Positions 38,878-47,524 are shown, counted from the first letter of the stretch. The stretch: DNA of 64,000 nucleotides from Teredinibacter sp. KSP-S5-2 (GCF_032773895.1 NZ_CP120416.1:1920001-1984000), one strand, 5' to 3'. A program made the numbers and translations. Notes: generated by a model not told the origin, from the sequence alone.

Positions 38878-39083
38878 GATACACGGCCTCGCTCGCTGCG
38901 CGACCTCGGCCATGAATCGGGTCGGTGCTCAATTTTTTGTCGCAGATAGTTGTCCGCGCAGTGCTATAAATTGAGTAAGAATTAAATTTAAATTATGAAG
39001 TGGTTGGCAAGAATAGGCGAGCGCGTTCGCCTATCAATCAGCTCCCAAAGTTCACCCCTTGGGGTGACATTGAGCACCGACCC
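38878..39083 (+). repeat. Element A, copy 11
   Basis: It is the subtype of copy 8 (CACCCCTTGGGGTGACATTGAG), with GGCCATGAATC in the first hairpin. Confidence 0.85.
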
Positions 39084-39106
39084 GTTATGCCTTCAGGGAG
39101 GCATGA

Positions 39107-39466
39107 TTGAATAAAGAGTTCCTTTCAAAAGTCGAAACATTTAATGGTCAGTATTGTTCAATAGAAATTGATACAGAATTAGAAAGTATCGCTCTGCCTT
39201 TTTGGTCAATTGCTGAAATCGAGTCCGGCATAACGTTACGAGAGGAATGGGAAGTTCCTGAGAACTTGATTCCTTTCCAGGGTGACTGGCATGAACTTTT
39301 TTGCCTCGATACCGAATCAGGAAAGGTTGTCTACATAAATGACGATCGGGATGTAATTTTTATTTGGCCAAGCACAGAAGCGTTCATTGCTTCTTTATCT
39401 AAAGAAGAGCTCATCTACGACACTAAGCCTGAAATAATCAGTGCGTGGATTGATCATGACCTGTAG
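39107..39466 (+). CDS. Cassette 12: SMI1/KNR4 (SUKH)-like protein
   Basis: The protein is 119 residues starting at TTG with CAGGGAGGC upstream; the nearby ATG 39103 stops at once. The core ENLIPFQGDWHELFCLDTESGKVVYINDDRDVIFIWPSTEAFIASL resembles the SUKH pattern (P...GD....l.lD...G.v......). SUKH proteins often neutralise polymorphic toxins. No toxin is adjacent. The family call is by pattern only. Confidence 0.5.
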   Translation: MNKEFLSKVETFNGQYCSIEIDTELESIALPFWSIAEIESGITLREEWEVPENLIPFQGDWHELFCLDTESGKVVYINDDRDVIFIWPSTEAFIASLSKEELIYDTKPEIISAWIDHDL

Positions 39467-39501
39467 GTCAAGGCAAATGAATTCAAGACAAAACATTGAT
39501 A

Positions 39502-39576
39502 GCCTAACAAGGCCATGCAGCATCGTCCTTCGGGGCTGGACCTCGCTACGCTCGGCCGCTGTCAAAGGCGTTAGGC
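39502..39576 (+). other. Canonical attC site without element A
   Basis: GCCTAAC at the left and GTTAGGC at the right are perfect complements and bound a 75-bp site with inner arms (AAGGCC..GCAGC and GGACC/GGCCGC). The crossover reads AAAGGCG-TTAGGC. It shows what an uninserted attC of this array looks like. Confidence 0.85.
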
Positions 39577-39592
39577 GTAAGAAGGATTAGTA

Positions 39593-39826
39593 ATGATTAG
39601 GAACTTTATATATAAGCTTTGTCTGATCGCTTTATGGTTAGCTTGCTTGTTGGTTCCGGTGACTATTTACGAATTAACAAATTCCCTTATTGGAGCATTG
39701 TTATTTGGATTTCCTGAGTACACTCTGTTACTTTATTTTGTTTGCCGAGGGTTGTGGGGCGAACTGAGAAAAACGGATCCCGTAGGTGAACTAGAAGGTG
39801 AATGGGAATGGGAAAATCACTTTTGA
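39593..39826 (+). CDS. Cassette 13a: small membrane protein
   Basis: The protein is 77 residues with a good ribosome-binding site (AGAAGGATTAGTA). It has two membrane helices and an acidic C-terminus (GELEGEWEWENHF). It overlaps the start of the next small frame by 29 bases. The family is unknown. Confidence 0.5.
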   Translation: MIRNFIYKLCLIALWLACLLVPVTIYELTNSLIGALLFGFPEYTLLLYFVCRGLWGELRKTDPVGELEGEWEWENHF

Positions 39827-39998
39827 AAGTGAACCGATAAAATACAATGTTGCGCTTTTTATACTTATTGCGGTTACGATTTTGTTATTTGCAATTTATT
39901 ATAAGTATTATTCATTGTGGCTTGTTAATGTGCATGTGTTTGTCGTGGCGTTGGTGTTTGGGGCTCTCGTATATAAACTTAGTGCAAGAAATGCCTAA
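39798..39998 (+). CDS. Cassette 13b: second small membrane protein, overlapping
   Basis: The product is 66 residues reading MNGNGKITFESEPIKYNVALFILIAVTILLFAIYY with two hydrophobic helices. It starts inside the previous gene in another frame. It may be an independent overlapping gene, or the two may be halves of one gene split by a frameshift. Confidence 0.4.
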   Translation: MNGNGKITFESEPIKYNVALFILIAVTILLFAIYYKYYSLWLVNVHVFVVALVFGALVYKLSARNA

Positions 39999-40080
39999 CA
40001 TGTGTATGTTGCACCAGCCACTGCGTGGCTTGAACAGTTTTTCGCTCGTTCCTCGCTACAAAACTGCCGCAAATACAAGC

Positions 40081-40287
40081 GATACACGACCTCGCTCGCA
40101 GCGCGACCTCGGCCATGTATCGGGTCGGTGCTCAATTTTTTGTCGCAGATAGTTGTCCGCGCAGTGCTATAAATTGAGTAAGAATTAATTTTAATCTAAG
40201 AAGTGGTTGGCAAGAATAGGCGAGCGCGTCCGCCTATCAATCTGCTCCAAAAGTTCACCCCTGCTGGGTGACATTGAGCGCCGACCT
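40081..40287 (+). repeat. Element A, copy 12 (most diverged)
   Basis: It has GATACACGACC, CTGCTGGGTG and GAGCGCCGACCTGTTA instead of the consensus, so its terminal repeats are imperfect. It is the last full copy of the array. Confidence 0.8.
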
Positions 40288-40303
40288 GTTATACGGATCC
40301 ATC

Positions 40304-40744
40304 ATGATTATATTGTTTTTCATTATTTTAATGTGTCTATTACAAAATATACTGATAGTTTTTTTCTCAATGCCAAAAAAGGGCGGCTTCACAGAAGTAT
40401 TTCTAGTATTGATGTTAGCTCCTATAATTCAATTACTGTTTGGTCTATTTATTTTGTTTGTAGGATTCAAGGGTATGAATTCCTATACGGCGCATTCTGG
40501 TGGTGGGTTTGCAGTAATAATAGGGGTAGGTATAATAACTTTCTTAGCCGGTTTTGTTTTATGCCCTGTAAGCCTAAGGTTGACAAGAGCGCACAAGAAA
40601 TATTTTGTAGCTCCATGCCCGCAATGCAGTAAAGATGTCTATTGGGGGCAGCTTAACTGTAGAAAATGCTCTCACTCTTTTTCAGATGATGAAATTTATG
40701 AATTAAAAAAACTTCTAGTAGAAAAGAGAAGTATTCGTGTATAA
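40304..40744 (+). CDS. Cassette 14: membrane protein with zinc ribbon
   Basis: The protein is 146 residues from ATG 40304. It has three membrane helices followed by a cytosolic CPQCSKDVYWGQLNCRKC zinc-ribbon motif. Cassette 10 has a similar helix-plus-cysteine layout. The family is unknown. It ends in TAA overlapping TATAACAAA. Confidence 0.55.
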   Translation: MIILFFIILMCLLQNILIVFFSMPKKGGFTEVFLVLMLAPIIQLLFGLFILFVGFKGMNSYTAHSGGGFAVIIGVGIITFLAGFVLCPVSLRLTRAHKKYFVAPCPQCSKDVYWGQLNCRKCSHSFSDDEIYELKKLLVEKRSIRV

Positions 40745-40908
40745 CAAAAAGTTCAACACGAACGCAGTAACGATATACGTGAAGAGCCCAATAATACATT
40801 TCAACTTACCACTTATAGCGAGGGAGCATCTAAAGTTGATCTGTCGGTTTATTTTGCTTCAATTATCCAAGACAAAACTGGGCTTAAATGTGAGCAAATT
40901 CAATAAAC

Positions 40909-41026
40909 ATAAAACCTACATGGCCGGACCAGTCAAAGACCAATAGCGTAAAAATATAATGTCTGCTTTGGAGAATAAAAAGTATTGGTTTTGAAACGGA
41001 AGTATAGTCCGCTGTTGGCACTTCAG
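40909..41026 (+). repeat. Element B, copy 1 (partial)
   Basis: ACCTACATGGCCGGACCAGTCAAAGACCAATAG matches the element B 5' end, followed by TGTCTGCTTTGGAG and AGTCCGCTGTTGGCAC. The 3' end is missing. The stretch 40745-40908 holds nothing else I can support. Confidence 0.6.
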
Positions 41027-41059
41027 CGGCTTTTCAAAAGCCGCTGATCCCACTCAAGT

Positions 41060-41686
41060 TTATGTTTCTGTCTGCTCTGCCATCTCCAATGCATCATCAA
41101 CTTCAATACCCAGATAACGAACCGTACTTTCAAGCTTGGTATGCCCTAGAAGCAACTGAACTGCACGAATGTTCTTAGTTCGCTTATAAATCAGCGTAGC
41201 CTTTGTTCGGCGTAACGAGTGCGTAGCATACTCATCAGGCGACAGACCTATTTGAGATACCCACGATTTAACAATTCGGTTGTATTGCCTCGTCGATATA
41301 GGTCTGTTCGGCTTAGATCGGCTTGGGAACAGGTAACCATTATGGGCAAGGTGCTTTGAGTCAATCCAGGATGCAAGCGCTTCTCTGGTCTGCTGAGTGA
41401 CTTCAAATTGCACTGGTTGGGCGGTTTTCTGCTGAATCACCATCGCTCGCTTTAAAATGCTTGAGCCATGAGAGATATCAGAAACCTTAAGCTTTACCAA
41501 ATCACAGCTTCTGAGCTTACTATCTATAGCAAGGTTGAATAGGGCCAGATCTCGCCGGTTGTTCGCGATCTACAACCTTACTCGAATTGCCCAAATTTCA
41601 GGTAGTTTAAGGGGTGGCTTTTGCCCAATGAGCTTGCCTTTGTTCCAGGGCGTATTGGGTTTTACAAGTGACGAAGAATGTAACAT
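41060..41686 (-). pseudogene. Tyrosine recombinase interrupted by an amber stop
   Basis: The minus-strand frame from ATG 41686 reads MLHSSSLVKPNTPWNKGKLIGQKPPLKLPEIW and continues to the end at 41060 without a frameshift, but TAG stands at 41570-41572. Around it the frame reads EIWAIRVRL-stop-IANNRRDLALFNLAIDSKLRSCDLVKLKV. Relatives of this ~200-residue integrase have glutamine there, so CAG to TAG is the likely change. The catalytic part survives (HSLRRTKATLIY, LLLGHTKLESTVRYLG). It could be read by suppression, but a dead gene is more likely. Confidence 0.75.
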
Positions 41687-41803
41687 GATATAACCCTCTT
41701 GATGTTGGGTTATAAGTATGGAGCTGTGGCTGCATAACCGCTTAGTTGCGGTCTTATTGGGCATCCAGCATGGGAGAACGAACTACCAACAAGAAGGAGC
41801 GAT

Positions 41804-43177
41804 ATGGGGTTTCGCAGATACGGTGGAGACATTGAAACTAAAGGCCTGGGTGGGCGCGCGCGCTTAACCTGGCTTGGCTTCCCGCTAGGTACAGCATTTG
41901 GCATGCTAGGGTTCGCTGCTGGCGGCTTCATAGGCCTATTTACTGGCATATCCATAGGTGTTGCCATTCTTCTATTCGCAAACCGTCTATCTATATTACC
42001 TCAAAACCCCATAAGAACCGCAAGATACAAACACCACTGCAAATACGCGATAAAGTATTACCAAGAAGGAAACCTAGATGCCGCATGGGAGTCTCTGTTT
42101 AGGCTGAAAATGTACGGTGAAGTACCCGACTCACTAAGGGAAATCGAAAAAGCGTTAAACGCAAGTGACAAAGCGGACGTCAAATTTGAACGAACCAAAC
42201 TTGAGAACGACAAGGAAGCTGATTTTATCTTCCCAATCACTTTTTCAATGCTTATTGGTATCGACCTCGCTTTTGGAGGGCCACTACACGCTTTGGTAGG
42301 TTGGGTTTTTCTTCTGCCAAATCATACTTATCTCTATGTTTCATCCATCTTGCCTTTAATTACCTTGTTTATTGTCAGAATTGCCAAGGAAAAGCTGCCA
42401 GAGAAGGTGTTTTTCTTTGGGGCAGCTATTTTGATATACGGTGGCGTGATGTACGTTTTAGCTGGCGCTGCTCAGTTATGGCGTATGCCTGTTATCCCCT
42501 TTGGGATAATTACTTTGGTTATGGGAGCAGTATTGACAAGGGAAGGTATCTTAATAATAAGAAGCCAAGTCCCCGTCAATCGTACCAAATTAAAATACTT
42601 TTTATCCGGTTTTTTCTGCTTTTTCCTGGCTTCCACTATATATGTCCAACCATGGAAGTTAGTTATAAACATGCCAAATGTTTCGGATGTGGAGTTGGAA
42701 AATCTAGATCTTAGTGGCTATCAATTTAACTTAGTCACGTTTAAAAATGTAAGCTTAAGAAATGTAGATTTCTCTGGTGCATCATTAATCGGGATTGATT
42801 TTAAGGATGTCGATTTAACCGGTGCAAGCTTTTTATCCGCAAAAGTTGAAAACTCATCTTTTGATAAGGTCAATCTAAGCAAAGCTGACTTCTCTAGAGC
42901 GCGGGTATATCAAACTGATTTTGAAAGCAGCAACTTGAGTGGTTCTAGATTTTCTAATACGACCATAGGACGTACCCATATAAAAAACAGCCTGCTTTGC
43001 AATGCAGCCTTTGTAGGCTATATGGGAAGCTTTTACGGATGGAGTGGGTCAACAGTGAACAGATCTTCCATTCCTACAGGTGGGATTTTGGGTGACTGCT
43101 GTGGAGGAGTGGATGAACTAACTATTGTAGAAGATGAGCTATGTAATGAAGGAAGCTTTCTAAAAATAAAAAATTAA
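41804..43177 (+). CDS. Membrane protein with pentapeptide repeats
   Basis: The protein is 457 residues with a good ribosome-binding site (AGAAGGAGCGAT). Several membrane helices in the first ~285 residues are followed by a pentapeptide-repeat domain (A/N-(D/N)-(L/F)-x-x units such as LENLDLSGYQF, LRNVDFSGASLIGIDFKDVDLTGASF) and a cysteine-containing tail. The repeats form a beta-helix, presumably facing one side of the membrane. There is no attC between this gene and the next, so the two may share one cassette. Confidence 0.7.
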   Translation: MGFRRYGGDIETKGLGGRARLTWLGFPLGTAFGMLGFAAGGFIGLFTGISIGVAILLFANRLSILPQNPIRTARYKHHCKYAIKYYQEGNLDAAWESLFRLKMYGEVPDSLREIEKALNASDKADVKFERTKLENDKEADFIFPITFSMLIGIDLAFGGPLHALVGWVFLLPNHTYLYVSSILPLITLFIVRIAKEKLPEKVFFFGAAILIYGGVMYVLAGAAQLWRMPVIPFGIITLVMGAVLTREGILIIRSQVPVNRTKLKYFLSGFFCFFLASTIYVQPWKLVINMPNVSDVELENLDLSGYQFNLVTFKNVSLRNVDFSGASLIGIDFKDVDLTGASFLSAKVENSSFDKVNLSKADFSRARVYQTDFESSNLSGSRFSNTTIGRTHIKNSLLCNAAFVGYMGSFYGWSGSTVNRSSIPTGGILGDCCGGVDELTIVEDELCNEGSFLKIKN

Positions 43178-43203
43178 AAATGGGTAACAGTTAAGGTGGA
43201 TTA

Positions 43204-43845
43204 ATGGCTAAAGAACTAAGAAATTTAGTAATTGTATTATTCAGTATTGTTTCGAATTTTTCCCATGCTGGATATTCAGGTGTTTGGGCTGATGATTGTG
43301 ACAATGGTAAAAGCTACTTTATTTTAAGTCGGAATCACGATTCAGGGCCATACCAAGTAATCTTATGCGCTGGATTTAGTTGTATTCCGATGCCTGGCAT
43401 GAAAAAGCCAACTACGTTATTTGATGACCCAGTGTTTAAAATTATCAGTGAACAAAAACTTGAGCTAAAGGGTAAAACCTACTTGAAATGTAATGAATTT
43501 CAGGAGGCGCATTTTGCTCCAATTAAACGGGAAGATATTGATAAGTATTTGATAGGAGATTGGGTTCAGGTTGCTCAAATGAGCAAAGGTATAGAGGAAC
43601 CAATAAAAGACGACTACTATAAAAACTCGGTCTGGAATGTAACAGATGTATCAATAGCCAGCTCCCGTGATGAAAAAGAAAGTTGGAGACGTGATTACAA
43701 GTTAATAGATGAGCTAATTGCAATATATCATGAAGGGAAAGTATGGCGGCATTATAAAATTCTAGGTGTAAATAATGAGCGATTATACCTGTCAGAGTTG
43801 GAGCGCCCAAGTGAGGCAATCAGGGTGTTTATGCGAAAACAATGA
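43204..43845 (+). CDS. Secreted hypothetical protein
   Basis: The protein is 213 residues. A signal peptide (LVIVLFSIVSNFSHA) precedes GYSGVWADDCDNGKSYFILS, a style seen in small periplasmic proteins. It lies 26 bases after the pentapeptide-repeat gene with AAGGTGGATT upstream. The family is not recognised. The 290 bases after it hold only a decayed element-B-like stretch (TATGTCCGCAGTTGGCACC). Confidence 0.55.
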   Translation: MAKELRNLVIVLFSIVSNFSHAGYSGVWADDCDNGKSYFILSRNHDSGPYQVILCAGFSCIPMPGMKKPTTLFDDPVFKIISEQKLELKGKTYLKCNEFQEAHFAPIKREDIDKYLIGDWVQVAQMSKGIEEPIKDDYYKNSVWNVTDVSIASSRDEKESWRRDYKLIDELIAIYHEGKVWRHYKILGVNNERLYLSELERPSEAIRVFMRKQ

Positions 43846-44135
43846 AATTTCGTGCATCGTATAACATATAGATGAGAGGAGCTATAAAAAGCAACCGCTT
43901 TGATGCTTAAAGTCAGCTCTAGATTGCTCAATTGAGCTGTTCTCAGGTCTAAGTTATGTCCGCAGTTGGCACCAGAAAGACTGTTCGCGCAGAGGAAGCA
44001 TGAATTCTGCAAAGAGTGATAGTATTAAAGAGGTATGGTTACATAAGAATCTGAGGGAAACTAGAAAATGAACTGTGAATAACATTTTTATGGTTAGTAG
44101 ATATTCTATAGGCTTGTTAGTTTTTTGGAGAAAGT

Positions 44136-44711
44136 ATGAAATATTTAGCAAATGTTTTCCTGATGGTTACAGTATGTTCTATTAGCATTTGTGCTTATGA
44201 CCATTTTTATGTAAAAAACTACACAGACTATGGAGCGTTAACCATTTCTGATTCAGAAGGAAATACTCGCTTAGAATTGGGTGAATTTACATCGGGTGAA
44301 GTTAAAAAGTTTGGCGTTCAGGTGCGAGACGAAAATAATATAGTTCGGGCATTTTACGGAGTATCGAATAGCAATGAAAACATGGGTAGTACACCCCAAA
44401 TAATTTTGTATGACCAGAGTGGGGCGGCTATCTTGTCTGCATTTCAGGTACAAGAAGAAACATACTTCAGTGTTGGCGAGATAAATTCAGAAAACAGCGT
44501 GCTTTTGAACTCAGGTAAAGATTCAGCGGTGATAACTGTGAAGGGAAATGATGATAATGGAATCATGAATGAAATTGGCATAATCGCTTCTGAAGAGCCA
44601 GCTCTCGCTTTGTTTAGTCATGGAAATGCAGTATCACTTCATGCGAAAGAAAAATCTAAGTCTATTATGATCGCACGTCAAGGTATTAGAGTATGGGAGT
44701 CAAAGCACTAG
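44136..44711 (+). CDS. Hypothetical protein with N-terminal anchor
   Basis: The protein is 191 residues. The hydrophobic N-terminus (LANVFLMVTVCSISICAY) is followed by a beta-rich region with repeated short strands (GALTISDSEGNTRLELGEF, PQIILYDQSGAAILSAFQV, SVLLNSGKDSAVITVKGNDDNG). This suggests a beta-helix or jelly-roll surface protein. The family is not recognised. Confidence 0.5.
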   Translation: MKYLANVFLMVTVCSISICAYDHFYVKNYTDYGALTISDSEGNTRLELGEFTSGEVKKFGVQVRDENNIVRAFYGVSNSNENMGSTPQIILYDQSGAAILSAFQVQEETYFSVGEINSENSVLLNSGKDSAVITVKGNDDNGIMNEIGIIASEEPALALFSHGNAVSLHAKEKSKSIMIARQGIRVWESKH

Positions 44712-44713
44712 AT

Positions 44714-44836
44714 CTAGCACCCATATGACCGAACCTATCAAAGATCAAGTGAGTCAAATACTACCGTCTGCTTTTGGGCGGGAAGACATGGATAGCAGGC
44801 TGGTTTTTTTGGTCCGCAAGTGGCACAAAAGGAACA
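44714..44836 (+). repeat. Element B, copy 2 (diverged, without 3' end)
   Basis: TAGCACCCATATGACCGAACCTATCAAAGATCAAGTGAGTCAAATA, CGTCTGCTTTTGGG and GTCCGCAAGTGGCAC follow the element B layout and closely match copy 6. The translated frame here (MTEPIKDQ...) is repeat sequence, not the gene's true N-terminus. Confidence 0.6.
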
Positions 44837-44895
44837 ATATAAATAGTGAAAAATATTTCGTCTTTAAGATTTCTAAATGTATTCAGGTGAGTTAT

Positions 44896-45702
44896 ATGTC
44901 CAGCATTTATTTCTATTGCGAAGCGGAGTTTAATGACGTTATTTCAGCGGATAATATTGAGGAGCAATTTGAGTTTCTTGAAGATGCTGATTTTAATGGA
45001 AGGTTTTTTATTTTGCCTCGCTGTTTAAACGGTGGCAGCAAGAATAATTGCTGGGTAATTGAATATGAATCCATTGGAAAGATCTTGAAATTTGAGGTCG
45101 GATGTGGCGGAACTGAAGATGAAGAATGCTTCTTAAATGATTTGAGTTTATTTCTGTCTGAGCAGAACGCAGTAAGCTGTTATATTGCCAGTTACTATTC
45201 GGGAGCAGATTTTGATCCTCTAATATACAAGTGGGAGCTAGGACTACTAAGTTTACTTAATGAGCTCTCTAATAGCGAAGAATTTGATCTGTGGCTTGAA
45301 GAAGACCCTGATCGTAATCTTAAAGAGGTAATTGAGCTGGTTAAAAGTGGCGAAGTTGAATTTCCTGACCTCCAAAAGGAAGAGGATAAGGAATATGAAT
45401 TGGAGCGGAAGCTATTCCAACTTGTTCAAAAATTACCTACACCAACATTATTTGGAGAAACATCTATTTCCGATGATTATCTGATTTCTTCAGAGTGTCT
45501 TTTTAAGGAAGAAGCAAGGGATGCTCTGAAGTCCGTTAAGCTGAACCGGTGTCAAGAAAAAGCTATTCAAGATTATATCAGTGCTGTATATGAAGACGGG
45601 CTGCAGAATGCTTTTAGAATATTGAGTCAAGCCGGCTGTACTATTAAGAACGATGATGTCTTAATTGATCCCTTTACTCCAACCATTATAAATAAGCCTT
45701 AA
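44896..45702 (+). CDS. Hypothetical acidic protein
   Basis: The protein is 268 residues from ATG 44896, chosen because AGGTGAG lies four bases upstream and because the earlier frame (from 44725) is element B sequence. The protein is acidic and soluble, with a C-terminal helical part. I recognise no family. Confidence 0.5.
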   Translation: MSSIYFYCEAEFNDVISADNIEEQFEFLEDADFNGRFFILPRCLNGGSKNNCWVIEYESIGKILKFEVGCGGTEDEECFLNDLSLFLSEQNAVSCYIASYYSGADFDPLIYKWELGLLSLLNELSNSEEFDLWLEEDPDRNLKEVIELVKSGEVEFPDLQKEEDKEYELERKLFQLVQKLPTPTLFGETSISDDYLISSECLFKEEARDALKSVKLNRCQEKAIQDYISAVYEDGLQNAFRILSQAGCTIKNDDVLIDPFTPTIINKP

Positions 45703-45744
45703 ATCACAAAGATCCAGAAGTCAGACCTCTTGTTGCAACGTCCG

Positions 45745-45871
45745 CTCTGGATTATTTAAGAATGGCATATATAGATACGACTGGCTTCTGCTTCTGGCAC
45801 GCAAAAGCCATTAGCAGTATGCTACAAGAATACATAAACGACATTCTGCGGGTGGCATTGAGTACCGACCC
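45745..45871 (+). repeat. Element B, copy 3
   Basis: ACGTCCGCTCTGGA, CTTCTGGCACGCAAAAGCCATTAGCAGTATGCTA and the end CTGCGGGTGGCATTGAGTACCGACCC before GTTAGC. The 3' end is shared with element A. Confidence 0.6.
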
Positions 45872-45891
45872 GTTAGCAATACGGAAGAAGC

Positions 45892-46431
45892 ATGGAAGAT
45901 ATATTAGAAAAAATAGTTAAACTCTCGTGTGAAGCACTTAGGGAAGAAGATGCTTATCTTCGGGATTGTTTATCTGGTAATCCCGCGTATTCGGCAGACA
46001 AGAACGGATTGCTAAGCATAAATAATGAACGATATTATCAATTCGTTATTGCTAGGCATCTGTTCAAAGTGCTACCTAAACGAATCGCATTAGAGTCCAG
46101 CCGTATTGATCTGGTGGTACTCTCAGACGAAGATCCAAATAAATACGACGTAGTTGTTGAAATGAAGCGCTGGATGAGTTCGACCGGAAACACAGAGATT
46201 CCAGGCATAAGAGATGACTTTGAGAAGTTGTCTAAATCCAAAGCTGATCACACTGTTATGTTGGTGTTTTCTTCAAACCCCTCAAATACTCCAATTGACG
46301 AGAATTTAGATTTCTTGTCGAAAAAGATTGATCGGAACGTTATTCCTAGTCGTTGGAAATACGATCAATTTGAAACTATCGGCATCAACGGGGTTGATAA
46401 TACATTTTGGGTGGCGGGTTATGAAGTCTGA
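45892..46431 (+). CDS. Putative PD-(D/E)xK nuclease-like protein
   Basis: The protein is 179 residues. ALESSRIDLVVLSDEDPNKYDVVVEMKRW has the D...ExK spacing of the PD-(D/E)xK nuclease fold (D in RIDLVV, ExK in VEMKRW). It could be a restriction or defence nuclease, or a DNA-repair type. No partner methylase is nearby. It starts 20 bases after the element B boundary, as a cassette gene would. Confidence 0.5.
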   Translation: MEDILEKIVKLSCEALREEDAYLRDCLSGNPAYSADKNGLLSINNERYYQFVIARHLFKVLPKRIALESSRIDLVVLSDEDPNKYDVVVEMKRWMSSTGNTEIPGIRDDFEKLSKSKADHTVMLVFSSNPSNTPIDENLDFLSKKIDRNVIPSRWKYDQFETIGINGVDNTFWVAGYEV

Positions 46432-46434
46432 GAA

Positions 46435-46519
46435 TGCTAACAAGCGGGTTAAAATCGCCCGCACAATTCGCTGACTCGGACGTGAAAAATAGGTGCGCCG
46501 TTTATCCTAGTCGTTAGGT
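46435..46519 (+). other. attC site without element A
   Basis: TGCTAACAAGCGGGTTAAA at the left and GTCGTTAGGT at the right bound an 85-bp site. The internal arms are less regular than at 39502. It separates the nuclease-like gene from the next cassette. Confidence 0.5.
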
Positions 46520-46544
46520 ATTACTAGAAAATTATGAGGTGTAA

Positions 46545-46839
46545 ATGGAATTTGAAATTTATTTGGGAAATCTGGATATCACAAGGGCAATCATCTACGC
46601 CCAGGCAAGAAATAAAATGATTTGGGCAATGTGCATTGTTCCATCGGTACTTATAAATGGTATAAGCGTTGTCGGCCTTTGGACTATGGGATGGCCTGGA
46701 ATACAGCGGGCTTACCACCTATGTAATTAACATTTTGTCCTCGGATGGTATTGCAGAAGTTGTGTTTAGATTGAGCGTATTTTTTCTATGGTTTTACTGT
46801 CTCTCATTGGCTGTCAATGTAGATGATTCAAGTGCCTAA
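46545..46839 (+). pseudogene. Frameshifted small membrane protein gene
   Basis: The frame from ATG 46545 gives 61 residues and ends at 46730 after GLWTMGWPGIQRAYHLCN. In the +1 frame the sequence continues as LEYSGLTTYVINILSSDGIAEVV and a membrane helix (SVFFLWFYCLSLAVNV), ending at TAA 46837. The join would be near 46695. One extra base (or two missing) would explain it. The product would be a ~97-residue two-helix membrane protein. Confidence 0.45.
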
Positions 46840-46892
46840 ATTTAAAATAACCCAACCGTAAAGGTCAGGTTATTAGTCAATTAAGTGATAAT

Positions 46893-47309
46893 ATGGAAAA
46901 GCTAAAACTATTCATGTTTGATGAGGTTCTGAGTAACGATTTTCGGGGAAAGCTGGAGTTTATGTGTTTCGTCGAAGATGAGACGCTCTGCTACCAGTCA
47001 GAGGAAAAAAGGGCTGTCAGTGAACTAATTGTAAAATCAAAAAGAGCTGTAGATCACGATCAAAAATCTGAATTTAAAAAATACTGGGTACATGCACATA
47101 CATTGTTGTTATTGGAGCTTGAAAAAGAGCCACATTCTACATGTTTGGTGACTTGCTATAGTAAGGAGCCATTTTATCAATATCATTTGCTGCAAAATTC
47201 ACAAAACGGTAAGCCATATGGATGTTTTTGGGGGCCTGATATCCAAAAAACCCCTGAAGATATCTGGCATAAAATGTTTTCTCCAGGTTATATAGAGACT
47301 CTTACTTGA
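46893..47309 (+). CDS. Hypothetical protein
   Basis: The protein is 138 residues, soluble, with several Cys and aromatic residues in the C-terminal half (ACYSKEPFYQYHLL-like region, GCFWGPDIQ). I recognise no family. It is followed by element B copy 4. Confidence 0.45.
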   Translation: MEKLKLFMFDEVLSNDFRGKLEFMCFVEDETLCYQSEEKRAVSELIVKSKRAVDHDQKSEFKKYWVHAHTLLLLELEKEPHSTCLVTCYSKEPFYQYHLLQNSQNGKPYGCFWGPDIQKTPEDIWHKMFSPGYIETLT

Positions 47310-47339
47310 TGCAGTAGCGTATAAGGTTTGCCATATTAG

Positions 47340-47496
47340 ACGTTGATGGAGGTATCGATAGAAAGTCCGCTTTGGAGGCTGTCGAACCCCGATCATATAC
47401 TAGAAAGAACTTCCGGTATTGGCACCCAAAAGCCATTGTAATATGCTATAAACAAGCACAAACGATACCCTGCGGGGTGACATTGAGCACCGACCT
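47340..47496 (+). repeat. Element B, copy 4
   Basis: AAGTCCGCTTTGGAGG, CCGGTATTGGCACCCAAAAGCCATTGTAATATGCTATAA and the end CCCTGCGGGGTGACATTGAGCACCGACCT before GTTAG. The left part is diverged. Confidence 0.7.
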
Positions 47497-47524
47497 GTTA
47501 GATTTTAATGGAAGTATAGAGAAT

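Noticed and set aside
25954-40287. A CRISPR array formed by the repeated units
   Set aside because: The repeats are ~207 bp, separated by 0.4-2.3 kb of coding DNA, and have no cas genes. They sit in integron attC sites.
47372-47524. N-terminal extension of the XRE-like regulator
   Set aside because: This stretch is element B (CGGTATTGGCACCC and the TGACATTGAGCACCGAC end) read through in frame.
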